Program-made: the position numbers and the translations under genes
Shown: positions 12,701 to 22,400 of the stretch, piece by piece
Numbering within the stretch: position 1 is the first letter of the stretch
Layout: every line of letters starts with the position of its first letter
Notes under the pieces: generated by a model
Told to the model about the DNA's origin: nothing
The model's database searches: none
The model's input: only the letters and a program-made list of their open reading frames with translations
Source: Pelodera strongyloides
Taxonomy: Eukaryota; Nematoda; Chromadorea; Rhabditida; Rhabditidae
Length of the DNA: 64,000 nucleotides
Direction of reading: 5' to 3'
Assembly (NCBI GenBank): GCA_036852015.1
Contig: JAANDG010000003.1
Span: forward strand, 578,001-642,000

Positions 12701-12962
12701 AGTTTACACTACAATTTAGGAACAAGTCAACCGCGTTTAAAAGTCAAAACAACTACTTCAAGCGTCAAGTTCGTGTTTTATTCATGAGTCAATTAAAGAT
12801 TACGTTGAGGTCCGAGTCAATCTAACTTTCATAGGTGCATATCACAGAAAAAAGGTATTATCATTTTTTCTTTATTTTTTTCTTTAATTAATCCAATATC
12901 GGTTTCAGGTAACATCTGGCTCGGTGAAATGCGGTACTCAGTCCCCAGTCAGAATCAATTAA
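733..12962 (+). CDS. Secreted-family gene B, intron 1 holds a retrotransposon
   Basis: The gene has five exons: 733-789, 11640-11825, 12069-12131, 12582-12692 and 12909-12962. All are multiples of three and all introns are phase 0. The predicted 156-residue protein has a signal peptide (MNTKIVLVLVCAAVLQLAS), a CPPAPKNPAG/Ala-Thr linker, an RKKRS dibasic site, and a C-terminal part with two cysteines (DNC, KCG) that ends VRIN. AATAAA signals follow the stop (from about 12970). Intron 1 is 10.85 kb because an antisense LTR element (1013-11597) sits in it. The splice sites look intact, so the gene may still be functional. No known domain is recognised. It is closest to gene C. Confidence 0.88.
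1013..1293 (-). repeat. 3' LTR (left)
   Basis: This 281-bp sequence is identical by eye to 11317-11597 (constant offset 10,304). On its right is the polypurine tract, as expected for the 3' LTR of a minus-strand element. It contains a short hairpin, CTCTTGCAAC..GTTGCAAGAG (about 1172-1197). Confidence 0.95.
1294..1309 (-). other. Polypurine tract
   Basis: Read on the minus strand, this is CTTAAAAGGAGAGGGA directly before the 3' LTR. It is a purine run in the position used to prime plus-strand DNA synthesis in LTR elements. Confidence 0.8.
1501..2068 (-). CDS. 3' accessory ORF of the LTR element: zinc-knuckle protein in two frames
   Basis: A 143-residue ORF (2068..1637) begins MDSSVLLNEIALREEED, is acidic, and ends after one CX2CX4HX4C knuckle (CYFCHSRHHWSDNC). 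An overlapping ORF in another frame (down to 1501) carries further Cys/His motifs, including a second CX2CX4HX4C (CQICNRPNHVAATC). The first frame stops within about 15 nt of where the second frame's cysteines begin (about 1650). The knuckles are therefore split by a single-base frame change: either a mutation or recoding. Zinc knuckles normally sit at the end of Gag and bind nucleic acid. Here Gag itself has none, so this ORF may supply that role (inference). Confidence 0.6.
2336..7264 (-). CDS. Retroelement ORF: Env C-terminal half, then protease-RT-RNaseH-integrase
   Basis: This ORF is 1,642 codons. Residues 1-400 are the rest of a glycoprotein-like ectodomain with several N-x-S/T sites and coiled-coil-like stretches. 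A strong membrane segment lies near residues 411-440. An aspartic protease follows (DTGAELSYC, about residue 530). Then come reverse transcriptase with YLDD (about 983), RNase H with ETDAS and TDHRP (to about 1200), and integrase with a HHCC zinc region (CDSCQKRK) and a DDE core (LDFMGP, TDQGRNF, NSQVERFNR). The RT and integrase motifs are of Ty3/gypsy type. Residue positions are estimates. Placing Env between Gag and protease is unusual, since gypsy/errantivirus elements usually have Env after Pol. The ORF has no convincing own start; it probably continues from the ORF upstream. Confidence 0.9.
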   Translation of the reverse strand: MYIIFGKMKYQVEKISDNLQKFNSTLNITTHLNESTLRQYFQEIQVWKANIERLWNTTKLEHDTQLKVLSANGDVDRRKLDELEKQIFILLNSSTQDSLRFEEMKNNNSFSNEQKVLLLKVEKLNEDFVLLRQNFEENSKMKQELRTDIQAAKLLFREELLKLKVQFKKWMDNKEGTISEQTHDLWKIDDVRKVQWMTMLSMFTRCVEQRMTIEKQLALLQQDPTTGMRDLLNLQDITTSVVGNGVYLVRKCLQLDVNDETIHTDFEFQDKCYDKWPIKIGEQLLFVVPNTNDIIRIAKEVPCYEKPTVLTERNGKWYYGNKKGSEPVQIDSIGMVSKTKTSPRSSRFIKPTLEWLESLGSDIYNSTEEIANITVNNIAFGVEKMKETVIETIDKTVIVIKDSLSFIWNWTKWIFFYIILPLIGILFVVGLCVLYTKIWFVRKATKGIADSIKSLAPKMDINAVEEQVPSEQALEMSTVSPVHTEQAKGHFYSYIPILSLALLAPIVSSTDLGRIYVAIHIDGKPVVSLFDTGAELSYCKQTTAIQLGFFDRILSTHQEASAANGTQIHFLGQTDVLLSIGTKHISTRMLVSTDNFCPAPMLLGVDVMNKLTKKGDKIVLDLKNIQLGTEKVKILQKGERGFQNGAIFNVKLENETTFPGKTDNLLFGASEVKCPSNTVLLFEGNISPQGSSLIYGKTLSNPDSDSRVPIRIINFGEAEITLPKGTVVGNVEVISNSLYDFNSVYKVKSNADVSPEVNWEQKLPEWPRDVRDDQFLQEKLILEGTIFSDEQQERLKKLILLYKQAFVWCDGKIGQYKGTVRHKIPFKYGEMPVKRNYPIPLAKRKDVEEQVKMLLDQKIIRPSQSEFCSPVCLVKKKDGKSWRFTVDYRGVNKVTRPATYILPRISDILNIAAGKTIYTIADLQSAYFQTEMAESDITKTAFGTHIGLFEFVRMPMGLCGAPGTFQRIMEEIKRQMQATLLVYLDDIIIMSEDTEQHLKDIEEMLNTLVRNGLKIRLDKTYFGRDKVKYLGFIISKEGIAVDQEKTKIVERFPTPKNVTDVRSFLGMSNYFRRFIRNYAKIATPLHELTKNDVKFVWDEPCNEAFQALKKALITAPVLSAPHPEMPYIIETDASRTAIAAVLLQGEGKDLHPISYFSRRLNKTEQNYAALEIESLAICAACENFKQFIWGSKTRIVTDHRPLCAILQRKDLTGRLSKYQISMQEFNIEIEYRPGKLNSVADTLSRYPPVEMDTNVSAITNKPNLMPNPAIPSTNELRKLQQECSWIQDAIHALQVRNGIECEKWNLYMVENAILYRKPEKEGDNPQIVIPKYCPFIPHIISYFHLHPHLSAHMSSKKTSERIKQAYFWEGISNDTEELIKTCDSCQKRKTVKGNLRKEPLGIVTPVSSPFEKVHLDFMGPLPLTTEGNRVVLIMVDSFSKYAIAIPLPDQTVNTTAKAVMEQLICKHGFPQQIVTDQGRNFIADVFEKICEFLQIEHQTSTPYHHMSNSQVERFNRTIEELLSNFLRRSKDEWDMYVPLVVFAYNSVPQSTTKHAPFEVIFGRLPMVPEDILNPTPRWKYAEVDNYYDFLSKHLSTIWEEVEEQIKMSHKERKIRYDQQKGIKSLDLEIGQKVLMKERESKE
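7265..7475 (-). mobile_element. Possible small insertion separating the two Env-like halves
   Basis: About 200 bp with stops in the minus-strand frames separates the Gag-Env ORF from the Env-Pol ORF. On the minus strand it ends in a (TTA)n-like run (TAATAAATTATTATTATTA). That resembles the simple-repeat 3' tail of some non-LTR retrotransposons or SINEs. The glycoprotein-like coiled-coil character continues on both sides, which suggests interruption of one reading frame. No clear target duplication was found, so an intron is an alternative. Confidence 0.4.
7476..9413 (-). CDS. Retroelement ORF: Gag followed by N-terminal half of Env-like glycoprotein
   Basis: The ORF is open from 9434; the ATG at 9413 (MDHIANLRLSALIDK) is the likelier start. 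Numbering from 9434, residues 8-215 resemble a retrotransposon Gag capsid (YFEGNAGEDFSEFL, FRDFAKRIKGLVRAAHP). Residues 228-290 are Arg/Gly-rich, an RGG-type nucleic-acid-binding tail in place of zinc knuckles. A hydrophobic signal-like segment (about 324-337) follows, then a Cys-rich ectodomain, then a dibasic RRKR site (589-592) of the kind cleaved by furin in viral fusion proteins. The remaining 60 residues are heptad-like up to the stop. Env is probably made from a spliced RNA starting near the signal segment (inference). The glycoprotein family was not identified. Confidence 0.82.
   Translation of the reverse strand: MDHIANLRLSALIDKAPPVYFEGNAGEDFSEFLNKIYVILNALDVSEREAIRLFPLFLKGRALDKYLSLPQEIRQGDKFEDFLYAFSASLHDLAHIERARDLLEKVMRMKNETFRDFAKRIKGLVRAAHPHLQEPEVEIETRTCFITKLPTKIKANVRRQAPTTLEHAIRNAEREELLLDEENDTISAITEKVAAVAIESKVSALEQKVNEVERNTFNRFSRGRGMMTRRGNRFPPWRPWRYDFRGNTPNRGNTGFRGMRGASFRGFSRGMRGYPRNSFRGQSNGIFSVRNAETDINQTPSSSSTSYINGLSCTKQFLFLATLICLFGITSSKLIHLNDCSVTTNLQTILPPVPPVCEINWNNDPRQVNIDLLRKKWHVHQVPGFACTQSKYEICTEGFLKMFRRDSIKKLEPDIVPAEQCRQAEATKFIDGQILKMSMNPNKYITELNVVTSVPWFGINCVERKQYSLEYGYVFTSDGTTVMSNLGSMEGCITAEGECMERKTTIIFTPFHISATCFYDQLKSVHTATIYDHLVFFNEIYSIEMMTTEDLTKEERDCLGNAVKLQNGLFMLIKNESGLETRRKRSLQKEYDVSNTQLNHTSRIRKDLKEALTVDKLSEAMDSELEELYTRIDYTNQNLDNISTV
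9505..9961. mobile_element. TTAA-flanked MITE, family 1 (copy in LTR-element leader)
   Basis: This is a 457-bp palindromic element with long terminal inverted repeats beginning AGGGACAG(A/G)CCCATCAAAG, flanked by TTAA on both sides (9501-9504, 9962-9965). It matches the copy at 29467-29855 over both arms, with a different centre. It lies between the primer-binding site and Gag of the LTR element. TTAA targeting is typical of piggyBac-type transposases. Confidence 0.88.
9966..11298 (-). other. LTR-element leader, no gene seen
   Basis: This untranslated leader lies between the nested MITE and the primer-binding site of the minus-strand element. It is AT-rich with scattered stops on both strands. 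A plus-strand ORF of 156 codons (10609-11079) has no recognisable motif and is treated as chance. Confidence 0.5.
11299..11316 (-). other. Primer-binding site
   Basis: Directly inside the 5' LTR the minus strand reads TGGCGACCATGCGGTAGA. The leading TGG complements a tRNA CCA end, as expected of a tRNA-primed LTR element. The tRNA species was not determined. Confidence 0.75.
11317..11597 (-). repeat. 5' LTR (right)
   Basis: It is identical by eye to 1013-1293. It is followed on its right by the CTAT target duplication (11598-11601) and then by the rest of intron 1 of gene B. Confidence 0.95.
12159..12307. mobile_element. MITE with TTA target duplication (Harbinger-like), intron 3 of gene B
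   Basis: This 149-bp fold-back element has terminal inverted repeats TGGGGTTTCCAAGTAT / ATACTTGGAAACCCCA and TTA on both sides. It shares terminal and internal sequence with 56969-57111. Three-base TTA/TAA duplications are typical of PIF/Harbinger elements. Confidence 0.75.
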
Positions 12963-13567
12963 TTAAACGAAATACAATAAAACAAATTTTTCAATAAAGA
13001 ATAAATTTCAAGTTTTGCTTCAGTGAGATATAGTGATTTCAAAATAAACATGCAGTAGCTCTTCATTGGTCATGCCTCATGCCACATACACTGTTGTGTG
13101 TTGTGAAGCTATTTCGAAGTAGTTTTCATTGAAACACGTGCATTTTATTTTATTTATTTGATCTTTAGTTTTCAAGAAAAATTCAAGGAAATTTATTTAT
13201 AAAAAGAAGATCTCTGTGGTTTAGATAACATTAAACTCGAAAATGGCCAACCATAAGCATAAGCTTATCCGGGCTGGGGAAGCCTCTGGGCGGAAGCCTC
13301 AAAACTATTTTAAATTTTGAAATTTCTCCGTGTGAAGTGGAAAGGTTTCATTTTCATCATGTCGTGCGCTTGTTCAGTCATGAAGAATTCGAAAAACGCC
13401 GAACTTTTTACTTTTTTACTAAACTCTGTTCACAAACGTCTGTGATTACTCCATACGAAACAGTACATTTTAACGTTATATGCAACAATTATTTTCGCAT
13501 TGCGTTTCGCATTACTGCCCAAATTATCCCAGTAGAAGCGCAAAACTTTTTTTCTAGAACTACAGCC
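12963..13567. other. Intergenic, gene B to guanylyl cyclase
   Basis: It holds the 3' end of B with several AATAAA signals (about 12970-13010), then unremarkable sequence up to the signal-peptide exon of the cyclase. No gene is supported. Confidence 0.5.
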
Positions 13568-16500
13568 ATGTCTTTCACGTGCCGTATTCTAATTGTCCTA
13601 CTGTATTTGACAGTAACTGAATATTCAGCTGCGGATCCGATTACGGTACTTTTTTTATAGATATGTAATCAGTAAAAACTGGCCTGAATAAATTACTTGA
13701 CGTGAATTGAAACAAGAATTTAGTTCACAATACCAAAAAATGCATGCAAAGTAATCAAAGCCAATGAGAAGCCTAAAGCCATTAATGCAAATGTAAGCTT
13801 CTTACTATAATTACCTAGATAACGGTCGGTATGGTCGGATTTGAAAGCTATCAACCGGATCTCATGGCCTATTCTCGATCGGCGGGAGTTATACCAATGG
13901 TTATCAACAGATTTCTGACTAACGACTCGCTGACTAACGTGAATTTTACGTAAGTCAATGGTAAAGTCGTGGTCAAGATAGAAGTTGTCACTACGTAGTT
14001 ACCTATACCACAAGACACAAGACAAGGAGGAAACGGTGCATTCAATATATTTATAAGCACCCCAAAAACAATCTTAGATGCAATTTATTGGAAAATTTCA
14101 TCTGGTACTGTTTTGGAGTGCCTATTAACTTATTGAATACAGTGCTCTACTATTCATAACGTTACTTAATTCAAAGTAATATGAGAAGTTGCACGATGAA
14201 GTAATTTTTGGGCGTGAATCTAAAGAACTACCAACATCACTGCTGCATGGTTTACCTTTTGTAGTTTCATAACAAAGATAATCGAATGTTCCTCAAACAA
14301 TCGAGGCGATGCTATTGGGTTTTTGGTAGAACTGATCAAGAGCGGACAATTGGATGTGTTTATTTCCGGACCATGCTATCAATGTGAGTTATCTGATTAT
14401 GTAGCATATAAAGTCGTATTCTCGACTGTGATTCCCTTATGGAGATATTCCCTGGGGACGGAAATAGCATTCTAAAGTGAGAGTCCCATGGAATAAGGAA
14501 TACTACCCCGTCGACCTCGTGAAACTCAGTGGGGGAATTGCTATCAGCTGACTTGACTTGAAACCACGGTGCCAATTGTCAGCCGTTGGGTCGCATGGTT
14601 ACGGGGGGTCGCAACTCCCCTCGCTGAATAAACAAAACTTTGCATTGACGAGTATACGACGATGAGTCATAATATGTTATCAGTATGTATCATCAGTGCT
14701 CCTCAACTCAAGATATGACGAGCTTGATACTAATGATACTAATACGATGAACAAGAGCTACCACAAGAATAGACTAACCACATAAAATAGGTGACTTCCA
14801 CTTACATAACGTGAAAAACCTCCTCTTTCAGTCATAAAACCTGCGGCAGCCTTAACCACATTCTACAAGATACCGACGATCGCGTATGGTGAAGCATATA
14901 ATGGATTGCTCAAGAATTATTCTACATATCCATATTTGGCCGTGATCATGCCATCATATAATATGTAAGTTGGGTAGTCGTTTTTTTGTCCATGTTCAAG
15001 AAATTGTTATACGCCTGATTCAAATAAATATTACGTGGCCGAATGACCCGGGGGGCAAAAGGTTATGGAATTATCGCTTCTTTGGAGAGTTGGCCCCTGT
15101 GCTACCCACGGCTCCACCGCGACTCGCCATTCATTTTCAAGAAAACGCTACTTTCCATCACCGCTTATTATTTTAGGCTCGTCGTAGCATTTGGTACGGT
15201 TCTCCAACAGTTCAGCTGGTTTAATTATTCGCTTTTTGCGACAACAAATAGCGACTATTGCACGACGATTTTGGACCGTCTTGAGGTTGGTCAAAATTCA
15301 GCGGCGGTGCGCAAACGAATGGCGCAATGAATGTTTGCGGAAATGTGGCAGATGCAGGGCTGGTTTTCAACGACATAAGGACACATAGAAACGTTCACCA
15401 ACGCTGCTTTTTCGTCATTCATGAGTACACAAATAAGAGAGCCCATAAAAAACAGGTACCACAGTTTATGGTCAGTTCAAAGGATAACTTTCCAATGTTT
15501 TAGGCAAAGCAGAGCTCCAGTGGACGTTACCTTGTGGATGTAAATGATCGAAACTTTACGACTTTAAGATTGAGATCTGCACAAAAGAGGTCGAGAGGTA
15601 TATTTACGCAAACGTTATCAAGCGGTTAAGTTTACCAAAGTAAAGTCATGACAATATCGGAAGCGTAGGTTACTTCAAAATACTCGCTTTCTTTCTTGAG
15701 AGTGCAAAAAAAGACACTCTTAAGGAGTCTCTATATTTTAAGTATTCGCGATTTGTGCGGAAAGTTCCTCAGACAAGCGACAATTTCTACTGCTGGCCAA
15801 GGACGCGGGTCTTAACACAAGCGAGTACGTATTCCTTTTTCTCGAGATGCGCACCCTCGGATACGGTCAATATGAGGCCGTGGATCCAACGAAACTTTGT
15901 CAGTAACTTTTATCGAATATGAGATTCTTTTACTTCGCTTATGGTTTTGTGGCATGTCTGTAAAATACATTATGTGCAAACATACGCTATTGGTAGACAC
16001 ATGTAGCCATGTACTTAGCGAAAGAACTGTGCGAGATTATTATTTTCAATTTTGCTCTTATAGTGGGAACCGGTAGAACTCCGTTTTTCATCGATGCCCT
16101 TAATAAAAATGCAGATGGCAGAGATGCTGAGGCACAACAAATGGCCAAATTTTCCTTTGTGGTACGTTTTTTTTGACGTGCAACTTCACCTCATTTGGAA
16201 ACTGAAAGTAGGAATATACCGCAATTTTCATACAAAACAACGTATGCATGCAAACTAATATTCGCTTCGCAAACCTTGTGCTATATCGCTTTAAATACGA
16301 TATAATCATTTCAGCTTGATGTCGTCATGGACACAACTCGGACTCTCGATAGAGATAGCGTCGACCAAATGGTTACTGGAAACGTAACGCAACCTCCTAT
16401 CGAGTGTCAAACAGTCGCCTGTCAGAATAACACTAACACGCGGGTACGAACGGTTACTGTATTTGGGAAATGCTGTCGAGATCTGGAGTAATCTATTGAT

Positions 16501-18652
16501 TCCGGCAATTTCGCAAAAACTCATAAACATGGGTGTATTTTTGCTGTAAATGTAACATGGTGTAGTTTGAATCGTCCTGCCAAAGGAACAAAAAATTATG
16601 GCAGTAAGTACGGGAAAGTTTTCTATGGCAACATGTTTAAATCCGAGATCTCTACAAAATGAGTTATAGCGATGTCTCCAGATGTGTCACGACCATACTT
16701 CGGGTTTCCTTGCAAGACCAGTCCCACGAAATTACGTGCGAAGTAAAACGCCAACAATTACCTGCGTCACTGCATTTTCCGTGCTATTTGTGACGCACGG
16801 TATATCCGTCGTCAACGTAAAAGTTGGTGAAGATGGGTGTCTTTTGTAAGATGTCTCTTGCAGATGGCACTATATGCAAATCATCTTTACGATGCCTTCT
16901 ACAACTACATGCTTGGTTTAAATAAAATACTGGAGAAAAGTCCTCGAAGACCAATTAACACATCGGAACTAATTTTTAACATGAAGAACTCCTTTATAGG
17001 TAAGGAAACTTGGAAAAAATAATTCACATAAGCACACAGGCCACAGGCTTCACACGTACATTACCATCATGCAGAATCCATTTTTTTTGAGTTTGGTAGC
17101 TCCAATACATGGCAATGTCTCACGATTAATTTTTCAATGACATTATTATTATTATTTTCTAGGTCTGACAGGAGAAGTGGAAACCGACATATATGGAAAT
17201 CGGATGGCAAATTTTCAAATTACCTCTTTTGATGAAAAACTCTACACTAGCAAAGTGTTGGCTGTGGTTGTTATCAACGGAAATGTATAAATTTTCTGCA
17301 GATTAAAATTTTAAAGCGAAATGACACGTCGTTTGTAAAGTATATGCTGCATCACAGTGTGTTCGTGTGCTATGCGTATATAGGAAAACCACTTAGCTCA
17401 TACGGGTAAACACACAACGATTTATATATTGAACTATATTACTTAGGATTCTGATTTTGAACCTCGATATGCGGATGTATCAGAAATGTGGAGTAATCGC
17501 GGCGGCGTAAGGCCTCTCAACGTGCCCACTTGTGGGTTCACGGTTAGTTACCAATTTCATACCCGCTTACATTATTCATTATTCATCACGTTTGTATTCT
17601 AATGCATCTGTTGGCCACATATCATTAGAAAAGATAAAAGATAAAGTGCGCCAAGATCATCAACAACGACCCGCAGAAACGGCTCAGTGCGGGGGGGGGG
17701 GGCAACTTTAAGCCCCCAGGTGGCCAATCATCTCGGGAAGCGCATTTAGCTCCGCCAGTGTTTCCCATCCACCAATTATAATACCCATGGTGGGGTTTGA
17801 CAACCTGTGACGGGGATCGAACCCACGAACTTTGCATAGAGGGTGAGGCATTTACCATTACACTACGAAGCGGCCACGACAAATAAAACGATTGCAATTA
17901 GGCTACTATTCTAACTGAAATTAGGTAAACCAATCATAAGTTCCAATATTATAGGGAGACATGTGCCCTCTCTCCACTTGGGATCAATACAGTGTGGTGA
18001 TCATTGTGTGTTGTGCAATTGGCGCCCTTCTAATTATCTCACTGATAATTACCTCATGCGTGCTTCGACAGCAAAAGATAAAACAAAGGAAGGATGAAGC
18101 ATCTATGTGGACTGTGTCAATACATCAACTTGTTCTCAACAACGATAAAAAATCGGTAGGACGAATTGTGTCTTAGTTGAAAGTGCAACTTGCTAACTTG
18201 GTACTATACTAGTATTATCCAACAATTGAAACTGCAGCTTGCAACTTGCTAATTTGATACTAACCATATCCAAATTTGAAAGTCTCGCTAACACTTGTGG
18301 CGTGATATATTGAAAAGTGTCACACAACAAGCCAAAGCACAGTATTCCGGGACATTGAGGATTAAAACATTGTACCATGATTGAGAGAAAACGTTTCTCA
18401 CTGTACGTGCACTGGATGGGTAATTGTTCATTCCTCATATTTGCCACGCTTGTAGTTCTATAAAAGAAACCGTTTAGCACACAAAGAGTGTTGGCTCTCT
18501 CCGTTCGAATGGCACGCACTTAACTGAACACAGTAATAGTGAAGTGTCGAGGAGTACGGTATCTTTTGGAAACACCAACGCCTTTCAAACCGCAACGCGA
18601 GGGGATGAGATCTTAACAATGAAGAAAGTCCATGTGAATATGAGACTCATTC

Positions 18653-18700
<48 letters not shown>

Positions 18701-19419
18701 AAAAAAAAAACATATCAGAAGTTAATCGCATCGGTGAGCTCCATATTATTTTTCCCGCACAAGGTCCCTCGTCCGTATGTTGGTGTTGTTATCGCATCGA
18801 CATCTTAGGGCACCTTTTGGTTTGTTCCGCATTTTTCATATTACCAGGTGTTAGAAATTTGTATTTTGCCACATTATTACTTTGGCTGCGTGAACGTGAA
18901 CTCAGCAATAAACAATATATTATTGCTAACCACACCTGTAGATATGTTTCATGGGCCTGACAGTCTTGCATGTTATACGCATACGCATAAGCGGAATGGC
19001 TGGCATGCCAGACGTCCACTGGCTAATTGTGAGAGGATCCATGCTCAACAGAAGTCCAATGTCCTTTATTGTTTGGACGAGGCTTCCTTTAGATGGAAGG
19101 AATCGAAAACCCGGGACTTTTGCATGGCAGGTAGCAGGACACCCATCAAAACACTTGCCTCACTGATGATTGAAATCATTACAGCTCTACACTTTGGATC
19201 ACGACAACGTGTGCAAATTTGTTGGTTTCTGTCTGGACTCCACCCCACAATATATGCTGTGGAAATACTGCGACAGGGGAACCCTCAGGGTATGTTCAAA
19301 AGCCATACGAAAGGCCAGGTATACTATTCCCCCCCCCCCCCCTCTCTCTCTCTCTCTGTCCCTTGCTCTCCTTCTCTCGCTCTTGCTCTCTCTTTCTGTT
19401 TCTCTCGCTCTTGCTCTCT

Positions 19420-19458
<39 letters not shown>

Positions 19459-22400
19459 TTGGTCTACCTCTCTCAATCTTACTATCGGTATGCTCTCTTC
19501 TTCCGCTCACAACTTTTCTAGCTGTCTATCATGCGCACACAGTCACGTCACGCAGTTCACGCAATTCTCCCAATATAAACACATGAGCATATTTCTTTTT
19601 ATCTAGTGAAGCCTATGTTTAGGGATATGCTGGAGTCTGGACTGAAGAAGCCTTGGAGCTCTTAGAAACCCTATTTTGTGCAGAAATCTGGTTTTATTCT
19701 TAAATAATCCGCAAAACAAAGTGTGTTTTATGCATTTCAGGAAGTACTAGATCGTCACGGAGCTCGCATAGACGGATTCTTTATGGGTTGCATGATCACG
19801 GATTTGATAAATGTAGGCATTTTTATAATGAAATTAAACAAAATGATTCACTACATGATAAAACGTGACATACGGGACCTTACCGCGGGATCGCGCTTCT
19901 GCTGATTGTGAGCTGTGACCGTGTTGCACTCTGACTATTACCAGTGGCGCTATTATGACCGCCTGGGACGGAATTCGAACCTGTGACGTTTATGTGGCAA
20001 CAAACAAATAAACCACTAAACCACCAAGCAGCCTCAAACTATAGGTTTGAAAATAATAAAAATCATTTATTCAGGGTCTTCACTGCATTCATCAGTCGCA
20101 ATTCGAAGTGCACGGAAATATTTCATCTCTGTCTTTACACGTAAACGAACGGTGGCAGATTAAAATTGCTGAAATTGTGGTTCCATTTGCTGATTCTGGG
20201 GAGAAAAAGGACCCGATGGGTATGAGAATGTTGAGTATAATAGTAATTTTTTTATTTATTAGCTTAGTTAGCAACGGTTTAGAAAATGGATCATAATAAG
20301 GGGGGGGGCATATAAAGAAAACTATAGCAAATAGATCATAATACTCTTTGATCAATGTTCGGGAAGAAATTCGTAAGCGCCTTTCGAAACATTTTTTTAA
20401 GAATAAGCATTTATTCAAAAAAAAAAAAAATGGATTTCAGCCAAGCTATACTACTCACCAGAGCGACTTCGTGGAGAAATTCCATCGCAAGCATCGGATA
20501 TTTATGCATTTGGAATCGTTTGTTCGGAAATACTCACTAGAAAATTACCATATGATCTAGAAGGAGGTGCCAAGCAAATTGAAGGTACAATAGCATCATA
20601 ATTATATTAGAATTTAGTAATTCTCCAAACGCGCGGCAAAAACCCTAAGGAGGATTGTTGGGAGGACCGCGCAAATACGCCGTGCATTTAACAATGCGCT
20701 TGCTACGCTATGCTTGGTTGAAAAAAACGTCACTGGTGTTAATAAATTATCTTCTTATTATATAAAGTTGGGAGCTTTGTTTGTTTGTTTGTTTGTTTGT
20801 TTGATTGATTGTGTGTTTGGATGATGTGCGTTACGCTCAGGGAGTAAGATTGGTTCAGTAGTTCATGTTCTCATGCACTGAGCCATCTCACATCCTGAGC
20901 GCCCCTCTCACAAACGTCCAAATAAGGCTGCATATACGGAATATGTGTGGTGTATCGTTCGGGCGTTTCCGCGGCGCTCAAAGTACTTCGATTAAAATAC
21001 AAGGAACATGCAAATCTAGAGCAACAAAAGAAGCAATAACGCGAGGATTTTACATATGCTAATTTTTTTTAATCACTTTTGAATCCACGTTTCACGTATG
21101 TATGAAATAAACATGTAGTAGAAGGTCGCCTCAGGCGGCGCAGCCGTCTGGTGCTTAATACTTCTATAATTTCAGAAATAATGTACTTTGTGAAGAAAGG
21201 GGGAGAAGCGGCCCCACGTCCACTCCTCACGCTTCCGGACGACGTTGATGTGAATCCGGCACTTGTACGTGAAAGTTAAATTTGAAATAAGAAAGTACCG
21301 TATCCGGCACATGCGTTACAAAATACAAATAAAAGTAATAAATCCACCTCCTAGCGACTGTGGATCTCGAAGTGCATCTGTGGACCTAATAATTTTCCCA
21401 ATTTTGCATAACCCCCCCCCCAAATTATGCATAAAATACAAGGCTTTTGTCGCAGTCATGGTTGCTTACTCTTGTTGTTCTAATAGAAAAATTGTGTTCT
21501 AATAGAAAAATTGAGGAGACTTTTTTCAGGTGGAAACCCGGAACTTTGAATTAAAACTCATGTTAATAGTACACATTTTTAGATGCACCTCACTCGTGAT
21601 TGTTGGGTAGATGACCCAGAAAAACGTCCTTCAGCTGAAACGATTCGAAAGATTGCGAGAAGTATTCGCAAAGAAAAACAAACGAATTTAATGGACTACG
21701 CGATGTCACAGGCTGGTTTATTTACTAATGCATTGAAGATATTAAATTCAAAAACAAACAACTAAATAGCACCTTCCATGCTATCAGATTTGAAAATATT
21801 ACGATGGTAAAGTATTTTTTGTGATATCCCTTTTGGGATCCGTGTGATATGCGTTGCGTGGCGGTCCTTTCTCCTATGGCGTCGCGTCGCTTTCTGTGAA
21901 GGAAAATAATTGCTGATGCATTTCTGGAGTTATATGTAAGAGGTTCATGATTTTATGATAAGAAACACACGATTCAGATGGAAGAATACTCGAAACAACT
22001 TGAACTTGAAGTTGAAAATCAGTCCAGAGAATTGGTCGAAGAAAAGAAAAAGTCCGATGCACTTTTGTACAAAATGCTGCCACGGTGAGCGTTGTGCTGT
22101 TTAGTTTGAAGTGTTGAGGCGTCGGCTTAAAATTTTCGATTGTTTTGAAGGTTCTAGGTGCATCATACTCCAAAAATGAATGTGTTGAGTACCCCGTCCC
22201 GAATTTTGTATTTGTCAATGAAATGTGCGCCCGTGTAAACACTACGGTGACCCTGTATTTCGCAGGAACAGTTTATTCCTATTTTATTCAAATATAAATT
22301 CTATTTCAGGCAAGTCGCTGATAAATTGAAAACTGGGCAGCCAGTAGAACCAGAATCTTTCGAAAGCGTCACCGTTTTCTTCTCGGATATTGTAAAATTC

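Noticed and set aside
17800..17880. Functional tRNA gene on the minus strand
   Set aside because: A and B boxes are present but stems do not pair well and a SINE body and tail follow.
18544..18960. 138-codon ORF with a poly-lysine stretch
   Set aside because: The lysines come from a simple A tract; only its first third fits a cyclase exon.
19170..19606. Long ORFs on both strands over Leu/Ser- and Arg/Glu-rich sequence
   Set aside because: Produced by the CT microsatellite; low-complexity artefact.
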